DNA from: Bacillota bacterium | GTDB taxonomy: Bacteria > Bacillota > Clostridia > Lachnospirales > Lachnospiraceae | Direction: 5' to 3' | NCBI GenBank assembly: GCA_023415055.1 | Contig: JAEZLZ010000084.1 | Location: 1-44,907, forward strand | DNA length: 44,907 nucleotides | Part shown: piece by piece, positions 1 through 8,792 of the stretch | Numbering within the stretch: the first letter of the stretch is position 1 | Layout: each line of letters begins with the position of its first letter | The notes under the pieces: model-generated | Told to the model about the DNA's origin: nothing | The model's database searches: none | What the model saw: the letters and a program-made list of their open reading frames with translations, nothing else | Program-made: the position numbers and the translations under genes

Positions 1-411
1 CTGCTGAGAATCTTATCCAATTTAATTCGTAGAAAAGTTGAGAATGAGTTAAATCAGAGTGGAGTGGAAGTGACTAGCTCACAAGCGAGGATTATTAGTT
101 TTTTGTATCGTCAAACTCAATCTCGTAATGTATACCAAAGGGATATTGAGGATGAGTTTGATATACGAAGATCTACAGTGACGAACACGTTGCAGCTTCT
201 GGAAAAGAACGGATATATCTCTAGAGTTAGTGTTGATGAGGATGCAAGGCTTAAGAAGCTTCTGCTTACCGAAAAAGGAAATGAGATTTATGAAGTATTA
301 CGAAAGAGTATTTTGGAAGTGGAAGGAGAACTAAACGACATATATTCGATAGAAGAATTAAAAGAATTGTTTTATTTGTTAGGTAAGTTATATGCGGCTC
401 TAGAGGAGTAA
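1..411 (+). CDS. MarR-family transcriptional regulator, 5' end outside window
   Basis: The reading frame is open from base 1, so the gene starts upstream of the window; the GTG at 64 is internal because the in-frame codons before it already encode a MarR first helix. Visible parts are a winged helix-turn-helix with the recognition region around R-R-S-T-V-T-N-T-L, the wing with the D-E-D-A-R-L-K-K-L turn typical of MarR proteins, and a C-terminal dimerisation helix. MarR proteins bind palindromic operators as dimers and often lose binding on contact with small lipophilic compounds. It precedes an ABC exporter by about 195 bases, so control of that exporter is the natural inference. The family call is safe; the ligand is unknown. 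Confidence 0.88.
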   Translation: MLRILSNLIRRKVENELNQSGVEVTSSQARIISFLYRQTQSRNVYQRDIEDEFDIRRSTVTNTLQLLEKNGYISRVSVDEDARLKKLLLTEKGNEIYEVLRKSILEVEGELNDIYSIEELKELFYLLGKLYAALEE

Positions 412-448
412 TATCTTGTGGATCATTCTGATTATTATAATAAGACAG

Positions 449-480
449 GTAAAGCATGTAATCCTTGCTATGGCCTTTAC
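449..480. repeat. Imperfect inverted repeat between the MarR and exporter genes
   Basis: GTAAAG at 449-454 faces CTTTAC at 475-480, with further partial pairing inside. There is no U-run after it, so it is not a good terminator; it could be a regulator site or a weak hairpin. Otherwise the 412-606 gap shows only A+T-rich sequence with a TATAAT-like hexamer near 584 and the ribosome site of the next gene. Confidence 0.3.
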
Positions 481-606
481 TTGTGCAGCTTTTAGAATTT
501 TGGATGGTTTTCGAGCATTTAGAACGAAAAATAACGACGAAAATAAAAGAAACGGCTGTTATGTTTAAGCTGGTTCTATTTTTTATAATTTAAGGAGAGT
601 GATACA

Positions 607-2346
607 ATGCTAAAACAATTACTAAAGAACGTAGGAGAATATAAGAAAGATACGATCCTGACTCCTATCCTTGTGATTCTTGAAGTAATGACAGAAGTCA
701 TTATTCCATTATTAATGGCAAAGATAGTGGATGTTGGTTTGGCCAATGGTGATATTAATTATGTAATTAAAATCGGGTTAATTATGCTCTTATCATCTTT
801 CCTGGCACTCTATTTCGGAATGATATCCGGAAAGACCGCGGCAAAGGCAAGTACGGGCTTTGCAAAGAATCTAAGAAGGGCAATGTATGATAAAATACAG
901 ACCTATTCTTTTTCTAACATAGATAAATTCTCAACCTCAGGATTAGTTACTAGATTAACAACCGACGTTACAAACGTTCAAAACTCGTATCAGATGTGTA
1001 TCAGAGTTTTGGTAAGGGCGCCGATCATGTTGATATCCGCATTGATTATGTCCTTTTATATCAATGCCGAGTTAGCTATGATTTTCTTGGGCGCCATTGT
1101 ATTCTTAAGTGTCATCTTATATCTCATCATGACACGTGCTCATGTTTATTTTAAGCGTGCCTTTAAAAAATATGATGATTTGAATGCAAGTGTTCAAGAG
1201 AACCTCACCGGTATCCGTGTTGTGAAAGCCTATGTTAGAGAAGATCATGAAACCGATAAATTCCATAAGGCCTCCTATTCTATGTATCATGGCTTTCTTA
1301 GTGCTGAGAAATTATTACTTTTAAATACACCTGCTATGCAATTTACTATGTATACCTGTAATTTATTAATTTCCTGGCTTGGTGCGCACTTGATTCTTAG
1401 AGGCAGTATGGCAACAGGCGAACTAATGAGTTTGTTTACCTATACCGGCAATATCCTCACTAGCTTAATGATCTTATCCATGGTATTTGTTATGGTTGTT
1501 ATGTCAAAAGCTTCTATGGAAAGAATTTATGAAGTACTAACTGAAGTGAGTATTTTAAGTAATGGAGCAGACCCTATTTACGAAGTGCCGGATGGCTCGA
1601 TTGAATTTAAAAATGCCAGTTTTAGCTACAGCAATGATGAAAATAAACTGGTGCTCGAGAATATTAATCTTAAGATTAATGCAGGAGAAACCATCGGCAT
1701 TATAGGTGGTACCGGTAGTGCAAAAAGCAGCTTGGTGCAGTTGATTCCAAGACTTTATGATACTACAAAAGGTTCTGTAGAAGTTGGTGGTATTAATGTA
1801 AAGAGCTATGATATGGATACCCTACGAAATGAAGTGTCCATGGTGTTGCAAAAGAATGTATTGTTCTCCGGTACCATCAAGGAAAATCTACGTTGGGGAA
1901 ATAAGCATGCCACGGAGGAAGAAATCAGAAAGGCATGTGAGCAGGCACAGGCAAAGGAATTCATAGAGACTTTTCCGAAACAGTATGATACCTATATTGA
2001 GCAGGGCGGTACCAATGTATCTGGGGGACAGAAGCAGAGACTTTGTATTGCCAGAGCATTACTGAAGAAGCCTAAGATTCTAATCCTTGATGATTCCACC
2101 AGTGCAATAGATACAAAGACAGATGCTAAAATCAGAAAAGCGTTGAAAGAAGAAATTCCCGGAATAACGAAGCTTATCATAGCCCAAAGAATTTCTTCCA
2201 TTGAAAATGCAGATAAGATCATTGTAATTAATGATGGAAAAATAGATGGCTTTGGTACCCATAAGGAACTTCTGGTTAACAACAACATCTACCGAGAGGT
2301 ATATTTATCACAAACGAAAGGAGCTGGCGAGGAAGATGAGCAATGA
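607..2346 (+). CDS. ABC exporter half-transporter, degenerate ATP site (heterodimer subunit 1)
   Basis: A 579-residue fused permease-ATPase: six membrane helices in about residues 15-310, then a nucleotide-binding domain. Walker A is G-G-T-G-S-A-K-S-S at 367-375, the signature is V-S-G-G-Q from 471, and Walker B ends in D495-D496, so the catalytic glutamate is replaced by aspartate. That substitution is the hallmark of the degenerate subunit in heterodimeric type IV exporters such as TM287/288, BmrCD and LmrCD. The start is supported by AAGGAGAG just upstream. The gene overlaps the next half-transporter by 11 bases, implying coupled translation. Substrate is probably a lipophilic drug or peptide; this is inference. 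Confidence 0.93.
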   Translation: MLKQLLKNVGEYKKDTILTPILVILEVMTEVIIPLLMAKIVDVGLANGDINYVIKIGLIMLLSSFLALYFGMISGKTAAKASTGFAKNLRRAMYDKIQTYSFSNIDKFSTSGLVTRLTTDVTNVQNSYQMCIRVLVRAPIMLISALIMSFYINAELAMIFLGAIVFLSVILYLIMTRAHVYFKRAFKKYDDLNASVQENLTGIRVVKAYVREDHETDKFHKASYSMYHGFLSAEKLLLLNTPAMQFTMYTCNLLISWLGAHLILRGSMATGELMSLFTYTGNILTSLMILSMVFVMVVMSKASMERIYEVLTEVSILSNGADPIYEVPDGSIEFKNASFSYSNDENKLVLENINLKINAGETIGIIGGTGSAKSSLVQLIPRLYDTTKGSVEVGGINVKSYDMDTLRNEVSMVLQKNVLFSGTIKENLRWGNKHATEEEIRKACEQAQAKEFIETFPKQYDTYIEQGGTNVSGGQKQRLCIARALLKKPKILILDDSTSAIDTKTDAKIRKALKEEIPGITKLIIAQRISSIENADKIIVINDGKIDGFGTHKELLVNNNIYREVYLSQTKGAGEEDEQ

Positions 2347-4252
2347 GATAAAGGAAAAAAATAATACGAATAAATTGCCAAAGAAAAAATTAAATAAAGA
2401 CAGTATAAAGGTATTGAAGCGTCTATTAATATATATCGTGAAAGCGAATAAGATAAAAAGTATCGGTGTTGTTATCTTTATTATTACCAGTTCCCTTGTC
2501 AATGTGGCAGGAACAATATTTATTAAGAATGTAATTGATGATTATGTCGTTCCCTATCTGAATCAAGATTTGGTGAATTACAAACCATTGCTGGATGCAA
2601 TCATTGTTATGGCTTTGATTTATATGATAGGTGTTTTTTCTACCTTTATATATAATCGTATTATGGTCTACATCACGCAAGGAACTCTGAAAAGGTTTCG
2701 AGATGATATGTTCGCACATATGGAGAAATTACCGCTCAGATTCTTTGACACCAATCCTCATGGGGAGATTATGAGTCTGTACACCAATGATGTGGATACG
2801 CTGAGACAAATGATATCCCAAAGTATTCCGCAGTTATTGTCCTCCGTGATTACGATTGTAACAGTATTGATTTCTATGATTGCTCTCAGCATTCCGCTGA
2901 CTTTGATTGCGCTTCTTATGGTAGTTGTGATGTTTACTATCGCAAAAAAGATCGGCGGCATGAGTGCGATTAACTTTAGAATACAACAAAAATCCATCGG
3001 TACGTTAAATGGTTATATTGAAGAAATGATAGAAGGGCAAAAGGTTGTAAAGGTTTTCTGCTATGAAGAAGAAGCGCGCCAGAGATTTAATAAAGTAAAT
3101 GAGGAATTATTTGAAAGTGCAAATAATGCTAATAAATATGCCAATATAATGATGCCTGTCATGGGTAATATCGGATATATAAACTATGTTCTTACTGCAA
3201 TCATAGGTGCGGCATTAGCAATCTATGGCTTTAACGGCTTTACGATCGGTGGTTTAGCAGCATTCTTGCAATTAACTAGAATGTTCAATCAGCCGGTATC
3301 ACAGATCTCTCAGCAATTTAATTCAATTGTTATGGCACTTGCAGGTGCGGAGCGAATATATAGATTATTGGATGCCCAGCCTGAACTAGACGAAGGCTAT
3401 GTGAAATTGGTCAATGCCAAGGAGGATAAAGAGGGCAACCTTACGGAAGTGAAGGAAAGAACAGGTATCTGGGCATGGAAACATCCTCATTCTGATGGGA
3501 CGGTAACTTACATCAGATTACTGGGGGATGTTGTATTTGATAAGGTTGACTTTGGCTATAACGACGATAAAATAGTACTTCATGATATCGAGGTCTATGC
3601 AAGACCCGGTGAAAAGGTTGCCTTTGTTGGAGCCACTGGTGCCGGTAAAACTACCATTACAAATCTAATTAACCGTTTCTATGATATTCAGGATGGTAAG
3701 ATACGATACGATGGCATTAATATCAATAAGATTAAGAAGGATGATTTAAGAAGAAGCTTAGGTATTGTTCTCCAGGATACTCATTTATTCACCGGTACGG
3801 TAGCGGATAATATCCGTTACGGAAAGCTGGGTGCTACAGATCAGGAAGTTTTTGAGGCAGCGAAGCTTGCCAATGCAGATCAATTTATCAAACATTTACC
3901 TCAGGGATATGATACAATGCTGACCGGAGACGGGGCAAACCTATCTCAGGGACAACGCCAATTGATCTCCATCGCTAGAGCTGCCATAGCAGATCCTCCC
4001 GTATTAATCCTTGATGAAGCAACCTCGAGCATTGATACCAGAACGGAGGCGTTGGTGCAGGAGGGTATGGATAAACTCATGGAGGGAAGGACCGTATTTG
4101 TTATCGCCCATCGCTTATCAACCATTAAAAATTCCGATGTTATTATGGTATTGGAGCAGGGTAGAATTATTGAGCGCGGTAATCATGATACTTTAATTAA
4201 GGAAAAGGGGAAATATTATCAATTATACACCGGAGGACTTGAGTTAGAATAA
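2336..4252 (+). CDS. ABC exporter half-transporter, canonical ATP site (heterodimer subunit 2)
   Basis: The longer open frame starts at 2246, but the ATG at 2336 lies behind an AAAGGAG/GAGGA region and gives the expected N-terminus, so it was chosen (638 residues). A lysine/asparagine-rich cytoplasmic tail of about 35 residues precedes six membrane helices. The ATPase has Walker A G-A-T-G-A-G-K-T-T at 432-440, signature L-S-Q-G-Q at 536-540 and Walker B ending D560-E561, all canonical. An insert of about 40 residues with the W-A-W-K-H-P-H motif sits just before the ATPase domain; I associate this insert with clostridial homologues. It should pair with the preceding subunit, supplying the hydrolytically competent site. 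Confidence 0.93.
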   Translation: MSNEIKEKNNTNKLPKKKLNKDSIKVLKRLLIYIVKANKIKSIGVVIFIITSSLVNVAGTIFIKNVIDDYVVPYLNQDLVNYKPLLDAIIVMALIYMIGVFSTFIYNRIMVYITQGTLKRFRDDMFAHMEKLPLRFFDTNPHGEIMSLYTNDVDTLRQMISQSIPQLLSSVITIVTVLISMIALSIPLTLIALLMVVVMFTIAKKIGGMSAINFRIQQKSIGTLNGYIEEMIEGQKVVKVFCYEEEARQRFNKVNEELFESANNANKYANIMMPVMGNIGYINYVLTAIIGAALAIYGFNGFTIGGLAAFLQLTRMFNQPVSQISQQFNSIVMALAGAERIYRLLDAQPELDEGYVKLVNAKEDKEGNLTEVKERTGIWAWKHPHSDGTVTYIRLLGDVVFDKVDFGYNDDKIVLHDIEVYARPGEKVAFVGATGAGKTTITNLINRFYDIQDGKIRYDGININKIKKDDLRRSLGIVLQDTHLFTGTVADNIRYGKLGATDQEVFEAAKLANADQFIKHLPQGYDTMLTGDGANLSQGQRQLISIARAAIADPPVLILDEATSSIDTRTEALVQEGMDKLMEGRTVFVIAHRLSTIKNSDVIMVLEQGRIIERGNHDTLIKEKGKYYQLYTGGLELE

Positions 4253-4283
4253 AGCGGATACCAGTTTTAAAGCTTTAAAAAAC

Positions 4284-4348
4284 AGCCGCTGCATAACCGA
4301 TAGGAGTATTCATACAGTGAAATCACTTTTATCGGTTATGTAACGGCT
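4284..4348 (+). terminator. Hairpin terminator after the ABC exporter
   Basis: Arms at 4284-4302 and 4330-4348 pair over 19 positions with one mismatch and one wobble, around a 27-base loop that itself contains a small GTGA/TCAC stem. The following sequence is only moderately T-rich (CCTTCTATTT), so termination strength is uncertain. Confidence 0.65.
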
Positions 4349-4403
4349 ATCCTTCTATTTAAAGGAATGCTGTTAAGCTGCGAAAGAAAGTGATCGGGGA
4401 GAT

Positions 4404-4474
4404 GATATCTGCTTCGCGAGGCGAATTTAAATGCAGAAATCATATGTTACTGTGAACGGAGTGAACAGTAACAT
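4404..4474. repeat. Two-hairpin intergenic element
   Basis: In the 364-base gap 4253-4616, two hairpins lie side by side. The first has outer arms 4404-4412 and 4433-4441 (8 of 9 pairs) around an inner stem TTCGC/GCGAA at 4413-4425. The second has perfect 10-base arms ATGTTACTGT at 4444-4453 and ACAGTAACAT at 4465-4474. The organisation resembles dispersed palindromic intergenic repeats or a small structured RNA. The rest of the gap is A+T-rich leader for the next gene. Confidence 0.5.
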
Positions 4475-4616
4475 GAGTTTTAGTTAGGAGATAAATTTTG
4501 AAATTGTAATATTGATATATCTCGACTTTTTGTGTATGATATGATAAGGTAATACAAACATTTTGAATTTATATCTGATATTACTAATAAAATAAAGAGA
4601 AGGTGAAGCCAATCCT

Positions 4617-5501
4617 ATGCATAATTATATTGTAACCTTTTGCAATGAAATACATTTTCCGGAAGAAGCAATACAAGAATTACTACGAAATTATAATGAA
4701 TTAAAAACAAAGGAAAATTACTTCAATCAATTTAATGAGCTAGTAGAAGCCTTTAAACAGTACAATAGAAAAGACAAGAATGATATTTTTTCGAAGCTGG
4801 ATGAAATCGCCAAGCTGTCAGGCCTACATAACTATTCCGTTCATATGCTATATTTAATTGCTTTATCCATTTATACGAAAAAATTATATGAAGAGAAGAA
4901 CATTTCATTAGAGATTTATCTTGATTCTATGTCAGATTTAAGAGCGAAATTGATGGAATGTAAGGAACTACATGGAGTGTGGGGGACATGTGTTGGTTGG
5001 TGGGAGATCGATTTATTCAATCTAGGCTTAATTGCCTTAGGACGTCTGCAATTTGAATTAATCCCATATCAAGGAGAATATACAAGCGGTATCCATAGTC
5101 TAAAGCAAGGTGATATCGTGATAAATGTTCATATACCTTCCCTTGGACCTTTGCTATATGACGATTGCAAAGCATCATTTAAAAAGGCTGCCTTTTATTT
5201 TAAGGATTATTTTAAAGACAAGCCAGTTGTGTTTGTATGCCATTCATGGCTTCTTTACCCAGAACATAGGGAGTTTTTACCTACTAATTCCAATATTTTA
5301 AAATTCATGTCATTCTTTGATATTACATCCTCTGAAATAAGTGAGAATAAATCAGATTTATGGAGAATCTTCTACAAGGATTGGGAGAAGGAACCGAAAG
5401 ACTTACCAAGGAACACATCAATACAAAGGGCCTATGCAGATTGGCTTATGCAGGGTAATAGTATTGGAACAGGGAGCGGCGTGCTTTTTTATGAGGACTA
5501 A
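4617..5501 (+). CDS. Acyltransferase-domain protein (N-acyltransferase N-terminal plus GNAT-like C-terminal)
   Basis: 294 residues, soluble, no signal peptide. The N-terminal half is helical. The C-terminal half has the pattern V-N-V-H-I-P-S-L-G-P-L followed by V-C-H-S-W-L-L-Y-P, which I recognise from a clostridial family annotated as acyltransferase-domain proteins, with an N-acyltransferase N-terminal domain and a GNAT-like C-terminal domain. Acceptor and donor are unknown. It stands alone between two hairpins, preceded by GAAGGTGAAG as ribosome site. I am fairly sure of family membership and unsure of catalysis, because no acetyl-CoA loop is obvious. Confidence 0.65.
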   Translation: MHNYIVTFCNEIHFPEEAIQELLRNYNELKTKENYFNQFNELVEAFKQYNRKDKNDIFSKLDEIAKLSGLHNYSVHMLYLIALSIYTKKLYEEKNISLEIYLDSMSDLRAKLMECKELHGVWGTCVGWWEIDLFNLGLIALGRLQFELIPYQGEYTSGIHSLKQGDIVINVHIPSLGPLLYDDCKASFKKAAFYFKDYFKDKPVVFVCHSWLLYPEHREFLPTNSNILKFMSFFDITSSEISENKSDLWRIFYKDWEKEPKDLPRNTSIQRAYADWLMQGNSIGTGSGVLFYED

Positions 5502-5543
5502 TTACAAATAGCAGAGAAAGTTGTATCACTGCATATATTAAGG

Positions 5544-5597
5544 ATATGCCCCGCAATAAAGACGGATATCATGCGAAGTCTTTATTAAGGGGCATAT
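5544..5597. terminator. Intrinsic terminator, possibly bidirectional
   Basis: Arms 5544-5563 and 5578-5597 pair over 20 positions with one small internal mismatch (GC against TT). T-rich sequence follows on the plus strand and A-rich sequence precedes it, so it may serve both the acyltransferase gene and the small minus-strand pseudogene. Confidence 0.75.
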
Positions 5598-5678
5598 TAT
5601 ATTTATTTACTATATAGTTCAGGTGGCATAAGTTTTGACACCCTAACCATACACATATTTTCACTTTAAATATCTGAC

Positions 5679-5973
5679 TTATAACTCTCGAATCATATAG
5701 TCATAAAATACTTTATGTCCTGTATTAAGCATCTCCACAAACTTTTCAAAGCCTAATTTGTAAGTAGATGTATCTATATTAATTTTGCCTGCATAGCTCT
5801 GGATCGAAGTCAACAATAACAATTTATATTCCACTTTATCATTTTCTACACATTTATCATTTTCTACAAGGTCTAAAACCCCGTAATTGTAAGGGTTTTT
5901 AAAGCTTTTAATTTTATAGGCAGAATAATGTAAAGCATAAGAAATTGCTTTATATACTTTCGTGATTAGCCAT
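5679..5973 (-). pseudogene. Small unknown gene with a frameshift near its 5' end
   Basis: On the minus strand an open frame of about 100 codons ends at TAA (5679-5681). It has clearly protein-like composition: Y-K-A-I-S-Y-A-L-H-Y near the start, V-E-Y-K-L-L-L-L in the middle and a C-terminus Y-D-Y-M-I-R-E-L. It has no start codon in frame. An ATG at 5971-5973 opens M-A-N-H-E-S-I and then hits a stop in a frame offset by one base, so a single-base indel near 5950 would join it to the long frame (about 97 residues). A duplicated segment reads V-E-N-D-K-C-V-E-N-D-K. I do not recognise the family. It fills much of the 510-base gap 5502-6011. Confidence 0.5.
5931..5952. promoter_or_regulatory. Inverted repeat upstream of the importer operon
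   Basis: TAAAGCA at 5931-5937 faces TGCTTTA at 5946-5952 with an 8-base spacer, about 60 bases before the binding-protein start. It could be an operator for the AraC or another regulator, or it may be chance inside the degraded minus-strand gene. No convincing -35/-10 pair was found nearby. Confidence 0.3.
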
Positions 5974-6011
5974 GATACGATTTAGCTACCAAAAACAAGG
6001 AGGTATTTTTT

Positions 6012-7640
6012 ATGAAAAAAAGATTTATTTCAAGCATTCTCGTGATTGCTATGATAGCTTCTTTATTCGCAGGCTGCAGTAACAGTAAATCATCAGAAAC
6101 AAGTAAGGCGGACCCGACCGAAGCTCCCAAGACAGAAGCGACAACGGACGAAACAACACCAACAGAAGAAAGTACATATGGAGATACCGGTGGATTAACA
6201 TTACCATTAGTAGATGAACCAACAACAGTAACATGGATGCTGCAAAGCACCGTACAAGGACTAAATGACAAAGACGTTATAAAAGAAATTGAAAAAAGAA
6301 CAGGCATTAAACTTGATATTTTAAGTTATCCAGCTGCTAGTTATGCGGATAAGCTCAATATAACGTTGGCATCCGGAAGCCTTCCTGACATTATAACAGG
6401 AAGTTCATTCTCTGAAGTTAACAAGCTGGGTGGACAAGGCGCATTTGTTGCAATTAATGAATATCTGGATAAGCTACCCAATTTCAAAAGTTTATATGTA
6501 GATAATGAAGAAAACAATTGGGTTATGAAATCCTACTCAGATGACAAGAACAATATCTATACCTGGCCGATCTATGGTTTGAATAGAGATGTAAACCATG
6601 GATTTATGTATCGTAAAGATATTCTTGATAAGAATGGAATTAAGGAATGGACCAATACCGATGAATTCTATCAAGTACTAAAGCAATTAAAGGAGATATA
6701 TCCTGATTCAACACCCTATGTTTCTAAAACTCAAGACCAAATATTTAAAGATTGGGGATATGGCTGGGGTATTAGTGGAGAAAGCTATCCGATGATCTAT
6801 GATGAAGCATCTGCAACCTGGAAATTAGCTACAATTCAACCTCAATTTAAAGATATGATTGATTTTATGAAGAAGCTTTATAATGAGGGATTATTAGATC
6901 CGGAATTTGTAACAGACACAGCGGCATCCTGGACTGCGAAGATGACATCTGAGAATGGTGCGTTTGTAACCTTTGACTGGATCGGAAGACTCGATATGTT
7001 CTACGAGCAAGTAAAAGAAGCTATTCCTGATTATAATTTAAGATATGCAAATCCAGTTGGACCAACCGGTCATGTCCGCAGCTTATCTAAAGTTTTAAAT
7101 TTTGGTACAGCAGTTGCAAAAGGCAAGAATGAAGAAGCGGCACTTAAGTTACTTGATTACTTAACTAGTCCTTCCGGCAGTGAATTAATTACATTAGGTA
7201 TTGAAGGTACACATTATACCATAGATGCCAACGGTAAGGTAACCTATCCTAATATTACCGATGTTGAGAAAATTGAAATCACTACATTGGAAGAAAGATA
7301 TGGTGCTTGGGTTGAAGGTATGTATGTAAAGGTTGATCCGAGAAGTACATATTTTAACTACACTGAGAAAGAACAGGAAGCACAGGATAAAATTAATAAA
7401 GATATGTTGTATGAGGCAATGGATCCTCTGTTAAAGTTTACGGATGATGAAACCTCTGAAATGGTTGAGCTCACAACAGTACTACAAAAAGCAGGTGTTG
7501 AATTTGCTGTGCAATATGTTCTTGATAAAAATTACGGGGATGCACAGTGGAATGAATGGTTAAGTAATGCACAGACATTAAACGCATCAAAGCTGGAAGA
7601 AATCTATAATGCTGCACAAGCAAGATATAATGCCAATTAA
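6012..7640 (+). CDS. Sugar ABC importer, extracellular solute-binding lipoprotein (LplA type)
   Basis: 542 residues. A basic N-terminus, hydrophobic stretch and lipobox L-F-A-G-C with cysteine 22 indicate a lipoprotein anchored outside the membrane. A Thr/Glu/Lys-rich linker to about residue 55 leads into a type-1 periplasmic-binding-like fold (W-M-L-Q-S-T start, D-I-I-T-G-S motif). The length and the pairing with two LplB/YtcP-like permeases place it among Lpl-type oligosaccharide importers. AAGGAGG sits 8 bases before the ATG. A hairpin follows the gene, which would favour excess binding protein over permease. The sugar cannot be read from sequence. Confidence 0.9.
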   Translation: MKKRFISSILVIAMIASLFAGCSNSKSSETSKADPTEAPKTEATTDETTPTEESTYGDTGGLTLPLVDEPTTVTWMLQSTVQGLNDKDVIKEIEKRTGIKLDILSYPAASYADKLNITLASGSLPDIITGSSFSEVNKLGGQGAFVAINEYLDKLPNFKSLYVDNEENNWVMKSYSDDKNNIYTWPIYGLNRDVNHGFMYRKDILDKNGIKEWTNTDEFYQVLKQLKEIYPDSTPYVSKTQDQIFKDWGYGWGISGESYPMIYDEASATWKLATIQPQFKDMIDFMKKLYNEGLLDPEFVTDTAASWTAKMTSENGAFVTFDWIGRLDMFYEQVKEAIPDYNLRYANPVGPTGHVRSLSKVLNFGTAVAKGKNEEAALKLLDYLTSPSGSELITLGIEGTHYTIDANGKVTYPNITDVEKIEITTLEERYGAWVEGMYVKVDPRSTYFNYTEKEQEAQDKINKDMLYEAMDPLLKFTDDETSEMVELTTVLQKAGVEFAVQYVLDKNYGDAQWNEWLSNAQTLNASKLEEIYNAAQARYNAN

Positions 7641-7661
7641 GACTAATTAATCGAGGAATTG

Positions 7662-7702
7662 AGAGAAAAGTACTTATACTTCAGAGTATTATGCTTTTCT
7701 CT
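7662..7702 (+). terminator. Hairpin between binding protein and permease genes
   Basis: AGAGAAAAG at 7662-7670 pairs with CTTTTCTCT at 7694-7702, with an inner ATACT/AGTAT stem and a short T-rich tail. In the middle of an operon it probably acts as a partial terminator or as a 3' stabiliser for the binding-protein mRNA. Confidence 0.6.
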
Positions 7703-7732
7703 TAGTTCTTTCCTACCGGAGGATATGATTTA

Positions 7733-7807
7733 TTTGAGATCTCTCAAAGCGGCATCATGTTAGACTTCTTTCAGGTATAGTTTGAGATGGCGCAGAGCAC
7801 CATCATG
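7733..7807 (+). repeat. Pair of imperfect 27-base direct repeats before the permease gene
   Basis: Copies at 7733-7759 and 7781-7807 match at 21 of 27 positions, both beginning TTTGAGAT and ending CATCATG, with centres 48 bases apart. The second copy runs directly into the GGAGG of the permease gene. They may be a local duplication or a regulatory site. Confidence 0.5.
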
Positions 7808-7817
7808 GAGGTAAAGT

Positions 7818-8777
7818 ATGGATAATGTTTCTTCAAATTATATAGCAAATCAGGGAAAAAGAGATTCTAAATTAAAGAAAACCTTTCATCATATAAAAAA
7901 AGACCGACAACTTTTAATAATATTCTTACCCTGTGCTCTGTTTTATGCAATATTTCGATATGGGCCAATGTTTGGATTGGTCATGTCTTTTCAGGATTAT
8001 GGAATCTTTCTTGGCTATTTAAAAAGTCCCTTCGTGGGCTTAAAGCATTTTATTAAATTCTTTAACAGTCCTGATTTCCTATTATTATTCAAAAACACAT
8101 TTTTATTAGGATTATATACATTACTTTGGACATTTCCATTTCCAATTTTATTTTCTATTTTCTTAAATGAGATTCGAAATGCCAAATTCAAAAAATCAAT
8201 ACAAACGTTAAGCTTTTTGCCCTCTTTTCTATCCGTCGTTATCGTAAGTAGTATGGCTATTGACTTTCTTTCGCCAAGTCGAGGAATTATTAATACCATT
8301 ATATCGGCGCTCGGATTTGAACCCAAATATTTCATCGTTGATCCTAAATGGTTTAGAACCATATTCATCACTACTGAAATATGGAGTACCATGGGTTATA
8401 ATGCGATCATTTATCTGGCAGCCATCGCCGGCGTAGATCCGGCATTATATGAAGCGGCTAGAGTGGACGGATGTAGTAGAATAAGAGCTATCTGGTATAT
8501 CACCCTTCCAAGTATATTACCGACAATAGCTACAATGTTTATCTTAAAGTCAGGAAGCATGTTCACCATTGGGTATGAAAAGGTTTTATTACTGTATACT
8601 CCAACTACATATAAAGTGGCAGATGTTTTTTCAACCTATGTATATAGAAAAGGTTTGTTAGAATCAAATTATAGCTACGCTGCAGCAGTAGGACTTTTTG
8701 AATCATTCGTTGCGTTGACATTACTGATAATTTCAAACAAAATGAGTAAAAAATTAACGGATCAAAGCTTATGGTAG
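7818..8777 (+). CDS. Sugar ABC importer permease (LplB type)
   Basis: 319 residues with a basic N-terminal tail and six predicted membrane helices. The cytoplasmic EAA loop reads Y-E-A-A-R-V-D-G-C-S about 100 residues from the C-terminus, the contact point for the ATPase. Together with the next gene it forms the membrane channel for the lipoprotein at 6012. GGAGG lies 7 bases before the ATG. No ATPase gene is present in the operon, so a shared MsmK/MsmX-like ATPase elsewhere in the genome is expected, as is usual for this family. Confidence 0.93.
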   Translation: MDNVSSNYIANQGKRDSKLKKTFHHIKKDRQLLIIFLPCALFYAIFRYGPMFGLVMSFQDYGIFLGYLKSPFVGLKHFIKFFNSPDFLLLFKNTFLLGLYTLLWTFPFPILFSIFLNEIRNAKFKKSIQTLSFLPSFLSVVIVSSMAIDFLSPSRGIINTIISALGFEPKYFIVDPKWFRTIFITTEIWSTMGYNAIIYLAAIAGVDPALYEAARVDGCSRIRAIWYITLPSILPTIATMFILKSGSMFTIGYEKVLLLYTPTTYKVADVFSTYVYRKGLLESNYSYAAAVGLFESFVALTLLIISNKMSKKLTDQSLW

Positions 8778-8792
8778 CAGGAGGGGATGTAC

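Noticed and set aside
5630..5680. TTGACA at about 5636 as a promoter for the importer at 6012
   Set aside because: No -10 hexamer lies at 16-18 bases, and it is more than 300 bases away across the minus-strand pseudogene.
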